Shown in pieces: positions 1 through 10,872 of a DNA stretch of 64,000 bases; within the stretch, counting starts at the first letter, position 1; each line of letters begins with the position of its first letter. The stretch spans positions 22,089,703-22,153,702 of the forward strand of contig NC_045146.1 in NCBI RefSeq assembly GCF_008831285.2, in the 5' to 3' direction. A program made the position numbers and the translations under genes. This DNA comes from Nymphaea colorata (Eukaryota; Streptophyta; Magnoliopsida; Nymphaeales; Nymphaeaceae). The notes under the pieces were generated by a model, which was not told the DNA's origin, did no database searches, and saw only the letters and a program-made list of their open reading frames with translations.

Positions 1-3000
1 ATTAACTATATTAAGGCATGAAAAATCATAAGAGAGAGAGTTGGCCACCCTTGTTTTAGGTCGTGTCGGGTAACAGTTAAAATTAAAATTGAAAACATGA
101 AAAATCATTTCTAAAAGTACTATGAATCATCGTAAACTACTTTTATATCTCTTATGATATGACAATTGACTTTTGAGCCCCCTTTGATGCACAAGGGTTT
201 TTTTGTTCGTAAGATAAAAGTTGCGGTTCTTATACGGCTTTTCATTTTCAAATCAAGCACAAGGAAAATTATTTTACAAGGTAATTTTACCCTTAAAAAA
301 ACAACCCTCCCAGGTCTGACTTTTTACCATGTACTTTTTTTAATGGTAAATTTACCGTTTCAAATTTTACCCTGCCATGAAACGGAAACTTTGTGACAAT
401 TTTAATTTTTACTCGTCTTCCAACATCTGTTACGGCACAACTTTGAACTCCCCATTTCTATGAGGCATCAGGCCCCTGTACAAGTGAAGGTGACCTCAGG
501 ACAAGAGAAAGAGGGAAACTTTGGAAGCTTTAGAGTCGGTTATCAGGAAGGTAGTCCATCTTGTGTAATTATGTGAACATTTTACAAAGGCATGCTGATT
601 TTTTTAGACGGTACAATTTAAAGAGTCTCTTCTGGTGCTTCTTTGATAATTTCTCTTTCGAAAATAAAAGCAATCCGAACCGGCAAACGATAATCACAAT
701 TGCTAACTTGTAACCAACAATTATGAATTGAAAAGCATTGTGACATGTGAATATATAGTCACTTGCAGTGACAAAAACAAAGCCCTAAAATTGTAGATTT
801 GTTAAACTAATATACATTAGGCAGCTTATGAGTTTTGCCAAATTAATTTAACCAATATGATCAGTCTTTCACAATTGCCTGTTAGAGTTGGCAGCTCCCT
901 GCCAACTGCCAGTTTTCAAGGTGCCAACAATGCCAAACTAAATAGGTTGGAGTTGAGAGAAGAGAGAGAGATTAGAGGATATAAGATCAAAGTAAAAGTT
1001 GCCATGCACAACCTATATATGAGGTTTTAGCTGAAGCCATATATATTGCAAAATTCTTGGCATTACCATGTGATCCCGTCTGATTTCCTTAGATTTGCAC
1101 ATGTATAATGTCCTTGGTGATTAGAATTTGTGAGAAAGCTCTAAGGGATGTAGCATAGCTGATCGGGCTAGTGAGCCGATGAGAGTCTGACTTTCAGTTT
1201 TGATTTCTGTAGACCTACCCTTGGCTTGCAAAAAATAACATGCACTACTTTCGAGCTGAAAGGAGTAACTGTAAGTTCAATCAGATCTCGACCCAAACCT
1301 AGACCCTAGGAGCAAGAGTAAAAAAGAGGGGCTTCGCCTCTCACATGAGTAGTAGGATAATGGATCATAATTGATGATAACAAAATCTAATCACTGCATA
1401 GTCCATGCTCGACATACAGGTGCCATTGTCCAGTCTACTATATGGCGGTTGCAAAAGTAGTTTAATATACGTGTTAATGTTTTGATATATTTGATTGTTA
1501 TACATATAAGTGCCTCAAAGACATTAAAGAAATTGAATGAGTACCCAACCAGAAAAAAAATCTGGCTTCGTTAGTGCAGTCAAGTACCTCTGTTCAACAT
1601 ATATAAGCATTTTGCATAGCCTGACTGAATCACAATAACTGACATAATAAAGGTCTTCAAAATGAATGATTAATTACATGTAGTAATCATTAAAGTTAAC
1701 AGCGTGCACTTCGATTTCAAATTTAAATAAACTCATGATATAGCATGATCACGATCACATCCACATATAAGTCAGTCTCGAGCCAAGATGGATCCATATC
1801 CAAATCTTTCTGCGCTACTATTCATACATAAATCTATATACAAAACCAAAGCAAATTGATGACAACAAATAACTCATATATTCTTTCTATAATACAATGG
1901 TCCAGATGCCCACCATGTTATCTGGTTGTAACACAAACAGATATATATATACAAGCATATGCATATATTAGAATAAATTAGATCAATATCCATGTGTATT
2001 TTACAACTAATATGCACAGGCGTGCATGAAAGGACTTCGATTCATATCTATTAAAATGCAAATAAAATACGTGGGATTCATACCCATATCTGCTTGTTTA
2101 TCTCAATTGTTGCCTTGTACATGTTTAACTAACTCGATCAAATTAGGTTTTGCATTTGTATATGAACAAAATCTGTTTGACTAATAATGAACAAATCCAA
2201 AATGCATGTATTCTCAAAACAAATCAAATCAAATTTAGTCCCAAACCCAAATATAAATAGGTTCCAAACAAGTAAAATCTACATTCGAATCCATTTACAC
2301 CCAAAATATATATTTTAAAATAAGTTAGATCTAAGTCCTAGTCGATCCATATGAAGATCCAAATTCAATCCGACTCAATAAATTCATGCATTAGACTGTT
2401 GATTCCTGAGGCCAATTTGACCTATCATGAACCCTTCACAACGTGATACTAAAAAATAAGTGAGATAGAAAACTAACAAAAAATATTCATAAATTTAAAG
2501 AAAAGCTACGTTTTCAAGTTTACGTAAAACAGGTGAGCAGCAGAGTGATCAGATTGCTGAATCTCAAGTTGTCGCAAAACAGACTTTCCAAGCGTAAACC
2601 CCTTTTCGAAGTTTAAAAGAAAGTAACATCTCTATTTTTACAAAAGGAACATGCCAGAACCCCCCTTTTTTCGGAAATTTTAAAACTCAAGTATACGGCG
2701 AACTGAAATATTTTTATATTTTCCAAAGCTTGGCACCCATTTCAATAATTTGTAATCGTGTAAACGTCTCGGAATGTCAGGAAGAAGGATTAGAATCATC
2801 TTTCAAAAAATAAAGTCTGCCAAAGTGGGGTGGAACGATCATTCTCTACTTATAGGAGTATTATGAAAAAGGACAGAAAATCTTGGAGCGACCTTGAAAT
2901 TTCACTAGCAAAGCCCTCTCCCTCGATTCCTCTCGTTTTTCTCTAGATTGAGTTGAGTGCGCAGTAAGAATAGAGAGATATTTTAGTAACTTTTAAAAAC

Positions 3001-4430
3001 GATACGTATTTTATAGTCTTTTACTTTTTTAAAATTTTTGCCTTTTCAAAAAGTCTTCTTTCTTTTTTCTGTGTGAAGGTATTTATGCTGCACTTCTTTC
3101 CCACATTTTCTCTCTCATTTCCTTTATTTCTCTTCAAAACTGTCAGGCCCACGAACACTTTTGGTCTCCCGCAATGCAGAACACTTTTGGTCTCCCGCAA
3201 TGCATGTGCGTGTCGGCAGGTGCGGAGGGAGGGGAGGGTTCAATGAAAAAAGAAAATTACATTAAAAAAAAATAAAAAATTTTAATTACATCATGTATTT
3301 TTTTAATGTATTTTTTTAATTTGAATTCAATTTGACCTTATTGAATCCAGAAGTTGGACTGTCGACTCATTCTTTAAGATCCTAATTCTTCCCCTAAGTG
3401 TCGGTGATGCTATCGGCAACCACGAGAGCACCGGTGACGGGACCGAAGGAGCATCCTCTTATCTCTTATCTCTGAATCTCCGCCTCATTCAAGGACATGA
3501 ATGACCTATGGTGGATTCGGGCCACCTCAAGTTCTTGGCGAAGCCCCCCGACCGGCGTGCCACAGTGACTACTCCATTCCGGCCCAACAACCAATCACCC
3601 TTTCATTCAATTTCATTCTGCTTTTTTTTTTCTTTTTTTCTTTTTTTCTTTTTTCTTTTTTCTTTTTTTTTTGTAAAGAGAAGATATAACAAGTGGTGGG
3701 CGTCAGTCTCTATCAGACATGCAGAAGGTATGATGCTTCATCCATCATACATTTGTATTTGCACGCAAGTATAACGACAAATATAAAATATCATGCATTG
3801 CTATAAGTAAACGTGGTAGAACAAATAGAAACGTGTATGCGTGACGTAATCATCATTACATCTGAATAATGCTCACAACAATACAGATGCTCAATATCGG
3901 TTGAATTTAATCGTGCATGCAATGCAATAGGGGAGCTAGAAATTTTTTTGAAGGGGTTGAATTATAGTTTCAAGATTTTAACAGGGTTTGAAATGTATTT
4001 TTCAAAATTGTGATATAAGATAAATATTTTTTTCTTTAAATTAACATGTATATATTTTTTTTAATTTTGAGAGGAGGCCAAGGCCCCTGCAGCATTTTCA
4101 AATTTTATACAGGGGGCAATGTTAGAGTTTGAATTTTTTAATTCCCTAAAAGAAATAAACTGGAGTTTACACAGGGAAATCTTACCGTTTACTACTAAAG
4201 ACAAAGGAAAGAAAGAGTTCTGCTCTTGCTCCAGCGGTAGGATCGATCATCCTGCTCACCCAAATCGGCATATCTAAGGGTACTGCCACGCATGAGTTTG
4301 AATTATTTTATAAATATTCTTAAGATTTTTCTTTATTTCATGTATTTCCTCAATATGTTTCTCACTTCTCAAACATTTTTTTTTTAATTTATTTTACCGA
4401 TTGATGACTGGTTCACGTGATTTGCCACCA
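1..4430. other. AT-rich intergenic region, no gene seen
   Basis: No reading frame here has coding character; the open frames are short and have low-complexity compositions. A long pyrimidine tract (about 3619-3673, T runs broken by single C) makes two overlapping Phe-rich open frames that I regard as artefacts. Around 3928-4090 lies one copy of a dispersed repeat that recurs in inverted orientation at about 24.6 kb. A small GC hairpin (agagg/cctct) sits near 1325. The region reads as old transposon-derived DNA. Confidence 0.6.
3928..4095 (+). repeat. dispersed AT-rich repeat, copy 1
   Basis: This segment matches the reverse complement of about 24605-24800. Shared blocks include gttgaattatagtttcaa, then an AT-rich tract with atataagataaatat, an acatgta block and a purine-rich tail. 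The similarity is diverged but runs through the whole segment in the same order. Such blocks are typical of decayed LTR-retrotransposon sequence in plants, although no coding part is present, so the class is inference. Confidence 0.5.
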
Positions 4431-4432
4431 TG

Positions 4433-4745
4433 TCAACTCGGTAGTTGAAAAATTCGTAGATGTTTCATTTTCTCCGCTTCATGCAACTGGACGAGAAGAT
4501 TGGCTATTTCCCGCTGCAAATTCAGCGGGGAGATAAGCTCGCTTCCTGTAATTAGAAAAGAATGCAAAGAAACAAAGAATACTACAAAATGATCTTGGCC
4601 ATTGAGACCCTCCACTCTCCAGAGGAACGCAACTGAGACTCTCAATGTCGAGAAGATCAATGACCTCCTGGGCTGGCTCCCCTTTCAACACAGCAAGAGC
4701 ACCACACAAGCCATAGTAGCATGAAACTCCCTAACAGATATACTC
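4433..4745 (-). pseudogene. remnant of an unidentified coding sequence
   Basis: On the minus strand an acceptor-like ttag is followed by a frame reading GVSCYYGLCGALAVL and then LLDIESLSCVPLESGG, ending near 4605. After about 50 bases with a pyrimidine tract and an attacag acceptor, a second open stretch reads ELISPLNLQREIANLLVQLH and stops near 4433. The composition looks coding and the two pieces resemble consecutive exons, but I do not recognise the family and no clear donor joins them. It lies about 150 bp from the Copia element. It could be the 3' end of a gene cut by transposon activity. Function unknown. Confidence 0.3.
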
Positions 4746-4899
4746 CACTCCTTAACGCCAGATCAAAGGGCTTGCCACAATCCCAATTTGTCCAATAGTC
4801 CTATCAAAAAATCGTTAACTTCCCACTTGCATTGAGCAGAAAACAACCCAACCCCAACAACTCCAAGTTGAATTCTTTTTTGAAGCTCAATCTGAAACT

Positions 4900-5214
4900 T
4901 GTTAGGAACAACACACAATAAACTCTCCTCTCACATTCTCAAGAGGGGGTTAGAAGCAACAAGGAAGAAGACAACGATTTACGTGGTTCGGAGCAATAAT
5001 CTCCTACGTCCACGGTCGCACAGATCTCTTGTATTCTCTCTCTCAGAAGAACACACAGACAGACACAAACAAGCGGCGGTCATCCTCAAAACATAAGGAT
5101 TAGGGCAAACCCGTATTTGTACAAAATGACATATATGCCCTTACACCAATACACCCGCAAATCCGCGGTATTGTAAATGAGTGTCCAGTATGGATCAAGT
5201 TCCATACACCAACA
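4900..5214 (-). repeat. 3' LTR of the Copia element
   Basis: The sequence begins tgttaggaacaac and ends caccaaca on the plus strand. It aligns end to end with 9358-9672 without gaps, with 8 substitutions of which 6 are transitions. It is preceded by the aaact target duplication. It is not directly joined to the element interior: a flank-like block (5215-5311) and a 55-bp partial LTR end (5315-5369) lie between. Confidence 0.92.
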
Positions 5215-5369
5215 AAACTTTGAATTTTCATGGCCCATCTAAATGGAGTGGACCTGTGTTTAGTCACATAGGCAGCCATATGAGACTTTAAATTTACATG
5301 TTTCATATTAGTTGGATCTGCGGTATTGTAAATGAGTGTCCAGTATAGATCAAGTTCCATACACCAACA
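5215..5369 (-). repeat. flank-like block plus partial LTR end inside the element
   Basis: Bases 5215-5311 repeat, with about 4 changes in 97, the host flank beyond the right LTR (9673-9769), including the aaact start. Bases 5315-5369 repeat the last 55 bp of the LTR (ending caccaaca), and the purine tract follows immediately. The order is therefore full LTR, copied flank, LTR end, interior. See the matching finding for possible origins. Confidence 0.85.
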
Positions 5370-5441
5370 ATCTCCTACTTGGAATTTGATCCATCCAAGT
5401 GCTTGTACATCATATACTCAACCTGTGCGACGTCTCCTCAT

Positions 5442-8400
5442 CAATCAATCTTGGAGACCAACTGAGGTTAAACATAACCTCAACTTCTCAGCAGTCACTG
5501 ACTTTGTCAACATGTCTGCTGGATTCTCTGTTCCACGAATCTTTTCAAGAGATAGTATCTTCTCTTCCAACAAATCTCTAATGAAATGATACTTCAATTC
5601 AATATGCTTTGTTCTAGCATGGAACACTGGATTCTTGACTAAATGAATTGCACTTTGACTGTCACAAGAGAGAACACTCTTATCTTCCTTTACATGTAAT
5701 TCTTTTATAATAGACTTTAGCCAAATCATCTCTTTGCTGGCTTTTGTAACAACAATATATTCAGCTTCTGTGGTAGACATCACAACAACCTTTTGAAGCT
5801 GTGAAACCCAACTGACACAGGTTCCTCCTAGGGTGTAAATGTACCCGGTAGTACTTCTCCTACTGTCAAGATCACCACCCAAATCTGCATCCACAAAGCC
5901 ATGCAAAAGTAATTCATTTTTCTTAAAACAAAGGTTCATACCTGAAGTTCCTTTCAAGTAACGTAATATCCACTTCACAGCTTCTCAATGTTTCTTTCCA
6001 GGCTCAGTCATGTATCTGCTCACTGCTCCCACTACTTGTGTTATGTCTGGTTTAGTGCATACCATAGCATACATCAAGCTACCCACTGCTGAAGCATATG
6101 GAATCTTTGACATTTCTTCATGTTCTTCATTTGTCTTGGGTGACAAATTCTTGGACAATTTGAAATGACTAGCAAGAGGCGAGCTAACAGGTTTAGCATC
6201 TTGCATCTTAAACCTACACAAGATCTTCTCAATATAATTTTGTTGAGACAAATTTAAGGTACCTGTCTTACTGTCCCTACTAATTCTCATCCCAAGGATT
6301 TATTTCGCAGCACCTAGATCTTTCATTTCAAACTCCTTTGATAGTTGTTTTTTCAGAAAATTAATCTCTTGCAAATTTAAGCCTCCAATAAGCATAACAT
6401 CCACATTTAATAGTAAAATGATATAACAACTATCAATGTTCTTAAAATAGCAACAGTGATCCATATCACACTTCTTAAAAGCATTTCTCCCCATGAAGTT
6501 ATCAAACTTTTTGTACCACTGTCTCGGTGCATGCTTTAAACCATAAAGACTCTTCTCTAACTTGCATACAAGACTTTCTTTTCCTAATACTTGGAAGCCT
6601 TCAGGTTGCACCATATAAATATCTTCCTCCAAATCCCCATGAAGGAATGCAGTCTTTACATCTAGCTGCTTTAAATATAAATTTTCAACTGCAACTAAAC
6701 TCAATACCAATCTTATAGTAGTTAGTTTAACAACAGGAGAGAAAATTTCTGTATAATCTATACCTTCTTTCTGTTGAAAACCTTTCACTACTAACCTTGC
6801 TTTGTACCTTTTTCTTCCATCTGCTTTTTCTTTAATTTTGTAAACCCATTTGCTTTGCAATGCTTTCTTCCCACAAGGAAGCTCAGTTAATTTCCATGTT
6901 CTGTTAGCATGTAGAGAGTTCATCTCCTCTTTCATAGCTAACTCCCACTTAACAGAATCTGTAACCTGCATTGCTTCATCAAAACACTCGGGTTCTCCAA
7001 CATCAGTTAACAACAAGTAATGTAAGTAAGGAGAATACCTTCGATTTGGTTTTGGCCTTCTACTTGATCTTCTCAATGGAGGTTTGGATGTGCTTGCTTC
7101 TTGTTCCATCTGACTGTTTCCATCTTGACTCTTAATTGCAACATCATCTTCAGAGGCATCTTGAAGTTCTACAATGTCTTCACCTGTGTCATGGTGTTCA
7201 TTCTTCTCAGACATAAGACTATCCATGTCTTTGTACAGAGCCATTTCATTGAACACTACGTCATTATGTCAAATGATTTTCTTCGCTTTATCATCCCAAA
7301 AACGATACCCAAACTCATCATTTCCGTAACCAATGAAATAACATTTCCTGGACTTAGGATCTAATTTATCCCTTTTATCCGACTCTATATGTATGTAAGA
7401 AACACAACTAAAGACTCTTAAGTGTGCAAGATTTACCTCCTTGCCCATCCAGGCTTCTTCAGGTATTCCATAGTCCAAAGGAACAGAAGGCATACGATTT
7501 ATCAAGTATGCAGCTGTACTGATTGCATCCGCCCAAAACATCTTTGGCAAGCCTGAATGCAGTCTCATGCTCCTTGCTCTTTCACAAAGGGTTCTGTTCA
7601 TTCTTTCAGCAACCTCATTTTGTCGTGGTCTTTTAGGGACCGTTCTTTGTGTTCAAATTCCATGATCTGCACAAAAATTTTTAAACTCTTTGCTGTCATA
7701 CTCACCTCTATTATCTGACCGCAGACATTTAATCTTCTTTCCGGTCTTATTTTCTACTTCTGCTTTCCACCTTTTGAAAACAGTAAACACGTCAGATTTA
7801 TGTTTGAGAAAGTAAACTCATACCTTCCTTGTACAATCATCAATGAATGTGACATAGTATAGGGATCCTCCAAGAGAACGAACTGGAGCTGGTCCCCAAA
7901 CATCAGTATGCACCAACTCTAGCTTTTCCTTCTTTGGAGGCCGTCCAACTTTGGAGAAAGTGACCATTTTCTGTTTTCTGAAAACACAGTCTTTACATAG
8001 CCCAATGTCTACAGATTTCAAGTCATGCAACTTGTTATTTGTTGTCATGATCTTCATTCCCTTCTCACTCATATGCCCAAGCCTGTAATGCCACAACAAT
8101 GATTTATTCTCACATTTCGCCACAGCCACTGTGTCTTTCACATCTGCAGTCATGTACAAAGTGCCAAGTTTGTGACCTCGTGCTATAACCATAGCACCTT
8201 TGGTTATCTTCCAACATCCACCAACGAAGGTAGTAACATAGCATTCGTCATCTAACTGTCCGACTGAAATAAGATTCCTCTTCAACCCTGGGACATGTCT
8301 GACATCTTTTAACTTCCATACATTTCCATTCTGCATTTTTATGTGAACCTCACATTTTCCTACAATATCCAGAGGTTCATCATCTGCAAGGTATACTCTG

Positions 8401-9320
8401 CCAAATTTTCCTGCAACATAGTTGTGCATACTTTCATTAGAATACGTTGAATGAAAAGATGCACCAGAATCTAAAATCCAAGACTCTATAGAGCTGTGTA
8501 TACTCAAGACAAGTGCATCAGCTATATCTTCTGTTGCTGCATTTGCTTAATCATCTTCACGATTTGGGTTCTTCTTCTTCAACAACCTGCAATCTCTTTT
8601 CCGGTGTCCTGGCTTACCACAGTTCCAGCAGCCATCACTTCGAGGTTTGGATTGACTCATTCCCTTAGAATTGGACCTTCCACGCTCTTGGTAGCGTTGA
8701 TTAATTCTGCCCCTATTTTGAACATTTAGGGCAGAACCGAGTGGTTCTCCTGCCTCTCTTCTGCGAATGTCCTCACTAAGTATTAAATCTCGAACACCCC
8801 TGAACTTCAATTTGCTTGACCCCGATGAACTACTCACGGCGGTCACAGTGGCACTCCAACTCTCTGGTAGAGATGACAGTAAAATTTGGGCTTGAACCTC
8901 ATCATCAAACTTAATATCCACAGAACATAATTGAGAAGTAATAACATTGAACTCATTTATGTGATCTATAACAGAGGCACCTTCAGCCATTTTCAAATTA
9001 AATAATCGACGCATCAGATATACCTTATTCGAAGCAGAGGGTTTTTCGTACATACCTATTAGCGTCTTCATCAGACTTGCTGTCGTCTTCTCGTTAACAA
9101 TGTTGAAGGCGACATTCCTGACCAGCGTCAACCGGATGACTCCAAGGGCTTGTCTATCCAGCAACTGCCAATCTGCATCAGCCATTGTTGCGGGTTTCGC
9201 TCCCATGAGCGGTTCATGTAGTTTCTTCTGATACAAGTAGTCCTCGATCTGCATCTTCCAGAATCCGAAGTCTTTACCGTCGAACTTCTCGATTCTGACC
9301 TTTCCTTCTTCCAGCGCCAT
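5442..9320 (-). pseudogene. Copia gag-pol polyprotein, broken by nonsense codons
   Basis: A single reading frame of about 1,290 codons starts at an ATG at 9318-9320 and keeps frame to 5442. Gag occupies 9320 to about 8547 and ends in a zinc knuckle (CWNCGKPGHRKRDC, about 8590-8631). The protease motif DSGAS is near 8460-8475. The integrase His/Cys zinc region follows (LWHYRLGH, then CKDC near 7990), then the integrase core, reverse transcriptase (about 7000-6300) and RNase H (DADLGGD, STTEAEY, about 5900-5700). Six in-frame stops interrupt it: 8544-8546, 7815-7817, 7653-7655, 7266-7268, 6297-6299 and 5982-5984. I see no frameshift. The RT catalytic motif (family YVDD) reads NVDV at 6396-6407, so the enzyme would be dead even without the stops. 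Length fits Tnt1-type polyproteins (about 1,330 aa). Confidence 0.93.
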
Positions 9321-9357
9321 TGTTTCTACCGCAAACGAACCTGGCTCTGATACCAGT
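9321..9357 (-). other. primer binding site region of the Copia element
   Basis: Read on the minus strand, the bases next to the 5' LTR are actggtatcagagccagg. This matches the 3' end complement of plant initiator-Met tRNA used by most plant Copia elements. The gag ATG lies about 37 bases further in. Confidence 0.85.
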
Positions 9358-9672
9358 TGTTAGGAACAACACACAATAAACTCTCCTCTCACACTCTCAA
9401 GAGGGGGGTAGAAGCAACAAGGAAGAAGACAACGATTTACGTGGTTCAGAGCAATAATCTCCTACGTCCACGGTCGCACAGATCTCTTGTATTCTCTCTC
9501 TCAGAAGAACACACAGACAGACACAAACAAGCGGCGGCCATCCTCAAAACATAAGAATTAGGGCAAACCCGCATTTGTACAAAATGATATATATGCCCTT
9601 ACACCAATACACCCGCAAATCCGCGGTATTGTAAATGAGTGTCCAGTATGGATCAAGTTCCATACACCCACA
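9358..9672 (-). repeat. 5' LTR of the Copia element
   Basis: This 315-bp copy carries the element's own promoter on the minus strand. Boundaries are set by TG/CA ends, the adjacent primer site and the following aaact duplication (9673-9677). The outer flank contains an imperfect ~33-bp direct repeat (about 9709-9742 and 9773-9806, core cctgtgtytagtcacatagg). Confidence 0.92.
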
Positions 9673-9809
9673 AAACTTTGAATTTTCATGGTCCATCTGA
9701 ATGGAGTGGACCTGTGTTTAGTCACATAGGCAGCCATATGAGACTTTAAATTTACATGTTCCATATCAGTGCACCTGTGTCTAGTCACATAGGGCAGCTA
9801 TGAGGCCCA

Positions 9810-10872
9810 AGTCACTGTCTTAAGGTCAATTAAAAATTAACTATATATATTTAATGCCCCATGAAAAAAAAAAATCTGACTCCAAAAAAGGAAAGTTCTG
9901 CTCCAATAGCATACCACCTATAAAGATTGACATGGTATTGAACTTTCCTTTGAAATCACTTCAAGCTATTTGTTTATTTATTTATTTGGCCCAACCTGGT
10001 TTTGCTGGGTAGCTTGGTTCACTAATCCTTTCTGATCAAGCCGGAATTTGGCGTTATCAATAAATCTAACAAAGTAAACATTTTGAGGCTAATTTAACGT
10101 GTTTAATTAATGGTAAAAGAAAAAAACATTTTAAAAGGCATAAATTTTTATGCTCTCGTTCTTCAACAAGCCTGAGTGTTTTTTTTTTTTTAAACGGGTC
10201 AGCCAGGGCCGGGTTTGGTCCGGCCAGGCCCAGTCCAAACCCAGCCTTGCATTAATGATCGGGCCCGATCGCCCCACCGTGGCCGTCGCAGACCCATTAT
10301 GACGAAGACAGTAGAATGCCTCTAAACGTTAATGCTAAGACAGCTCCTCCGAAGACAAAACGAGGAAAGCGACAAAAAACAAACCCTTACCAAGATATCT
10401 TGCATTGTCGCGTGATTGTCTTTGTAAGGGACCACGCTTCAGAATCCTTAAAACTTTTAAATCTGTGAACTTTTAATATTTTAAATCAAGACGGAATTAT
10501 TACACTTGCCTTTGAAAAATAGCATATTAAAATGTAATAAAGGATTATGATATTAGAACCTCAAACTCGTTGAATGTGAATCATTTTGGCGTCCGCTCAC
10601 AACTGTAGTTTCTCTCGACAATAATTTTGTCATTAATTATTTGCGGGCTCTACATCTGATACGTTCATGTTCCCCAGCACTGAGTCCCGTCCACCATTGA
10701 CGGAAAATTGAAAATGACTTTGCAGATTTCATACTCTGTGTATGTTATGTCCACACCTAAAGCCCGCAGAAACGGCAGCAGAATCAACTGATGCTCCGTC
10801 CATAGCCAGCCCCCTGTTCGCTAATCATTTATCGCAGAAAGAGGGAGGAGCTCACCGAAGAGCCTTTGAGGC
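9810..10872. other. intergenic region and probable P450 promoter
   Basis: No coding frame is seen. The sequence is AT-rich with a GC-rich patch at about 10195-10300 (gggtcagccagggccgggtttgg) that resembles the host flank of many plant transposons. No convincing TATA box stands out before the P450 ATG at 10873; the 130 bases upstream have few long A/T runs and are a likely 5' leader. Confidence 0.4.

Larger units (their letters stand above)
4895..9677 (-). mobile_element. Ty1/Copia LTR retrotransposon, Tnt1-like, defective
   Basis: The element runs on the minus strand. The 5' LTR is at 9358-9672 and the 3' LTR at 4900-5214, both TG...CA. A 5-bp target duplication (aaact) lies at 4895-4899 and 9673-9677. 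Just inside the 5' LTR the minus strand reads tggtatcagagccagg, the standard plant initiator-Met tRNA primer site. The purine-rich tract before the 3' side is at about 5370-5385. Domain order gag, protease, integrase, reverse transcriptase, RNase H is that of Copia. The 315-bp LTR copies differ at 8 positions by my count, so the insertion is not very recent. The 3' end has an unusual extra block (5215-5369). Coding capacity is lost through stop codons. Confidence 0.95.

Noticed and set aside
3501-3774. Two overlapping Phe-rich open frames
   Set aside because: They are produced by a long pyrimidine tract; no homology and no codon structure.
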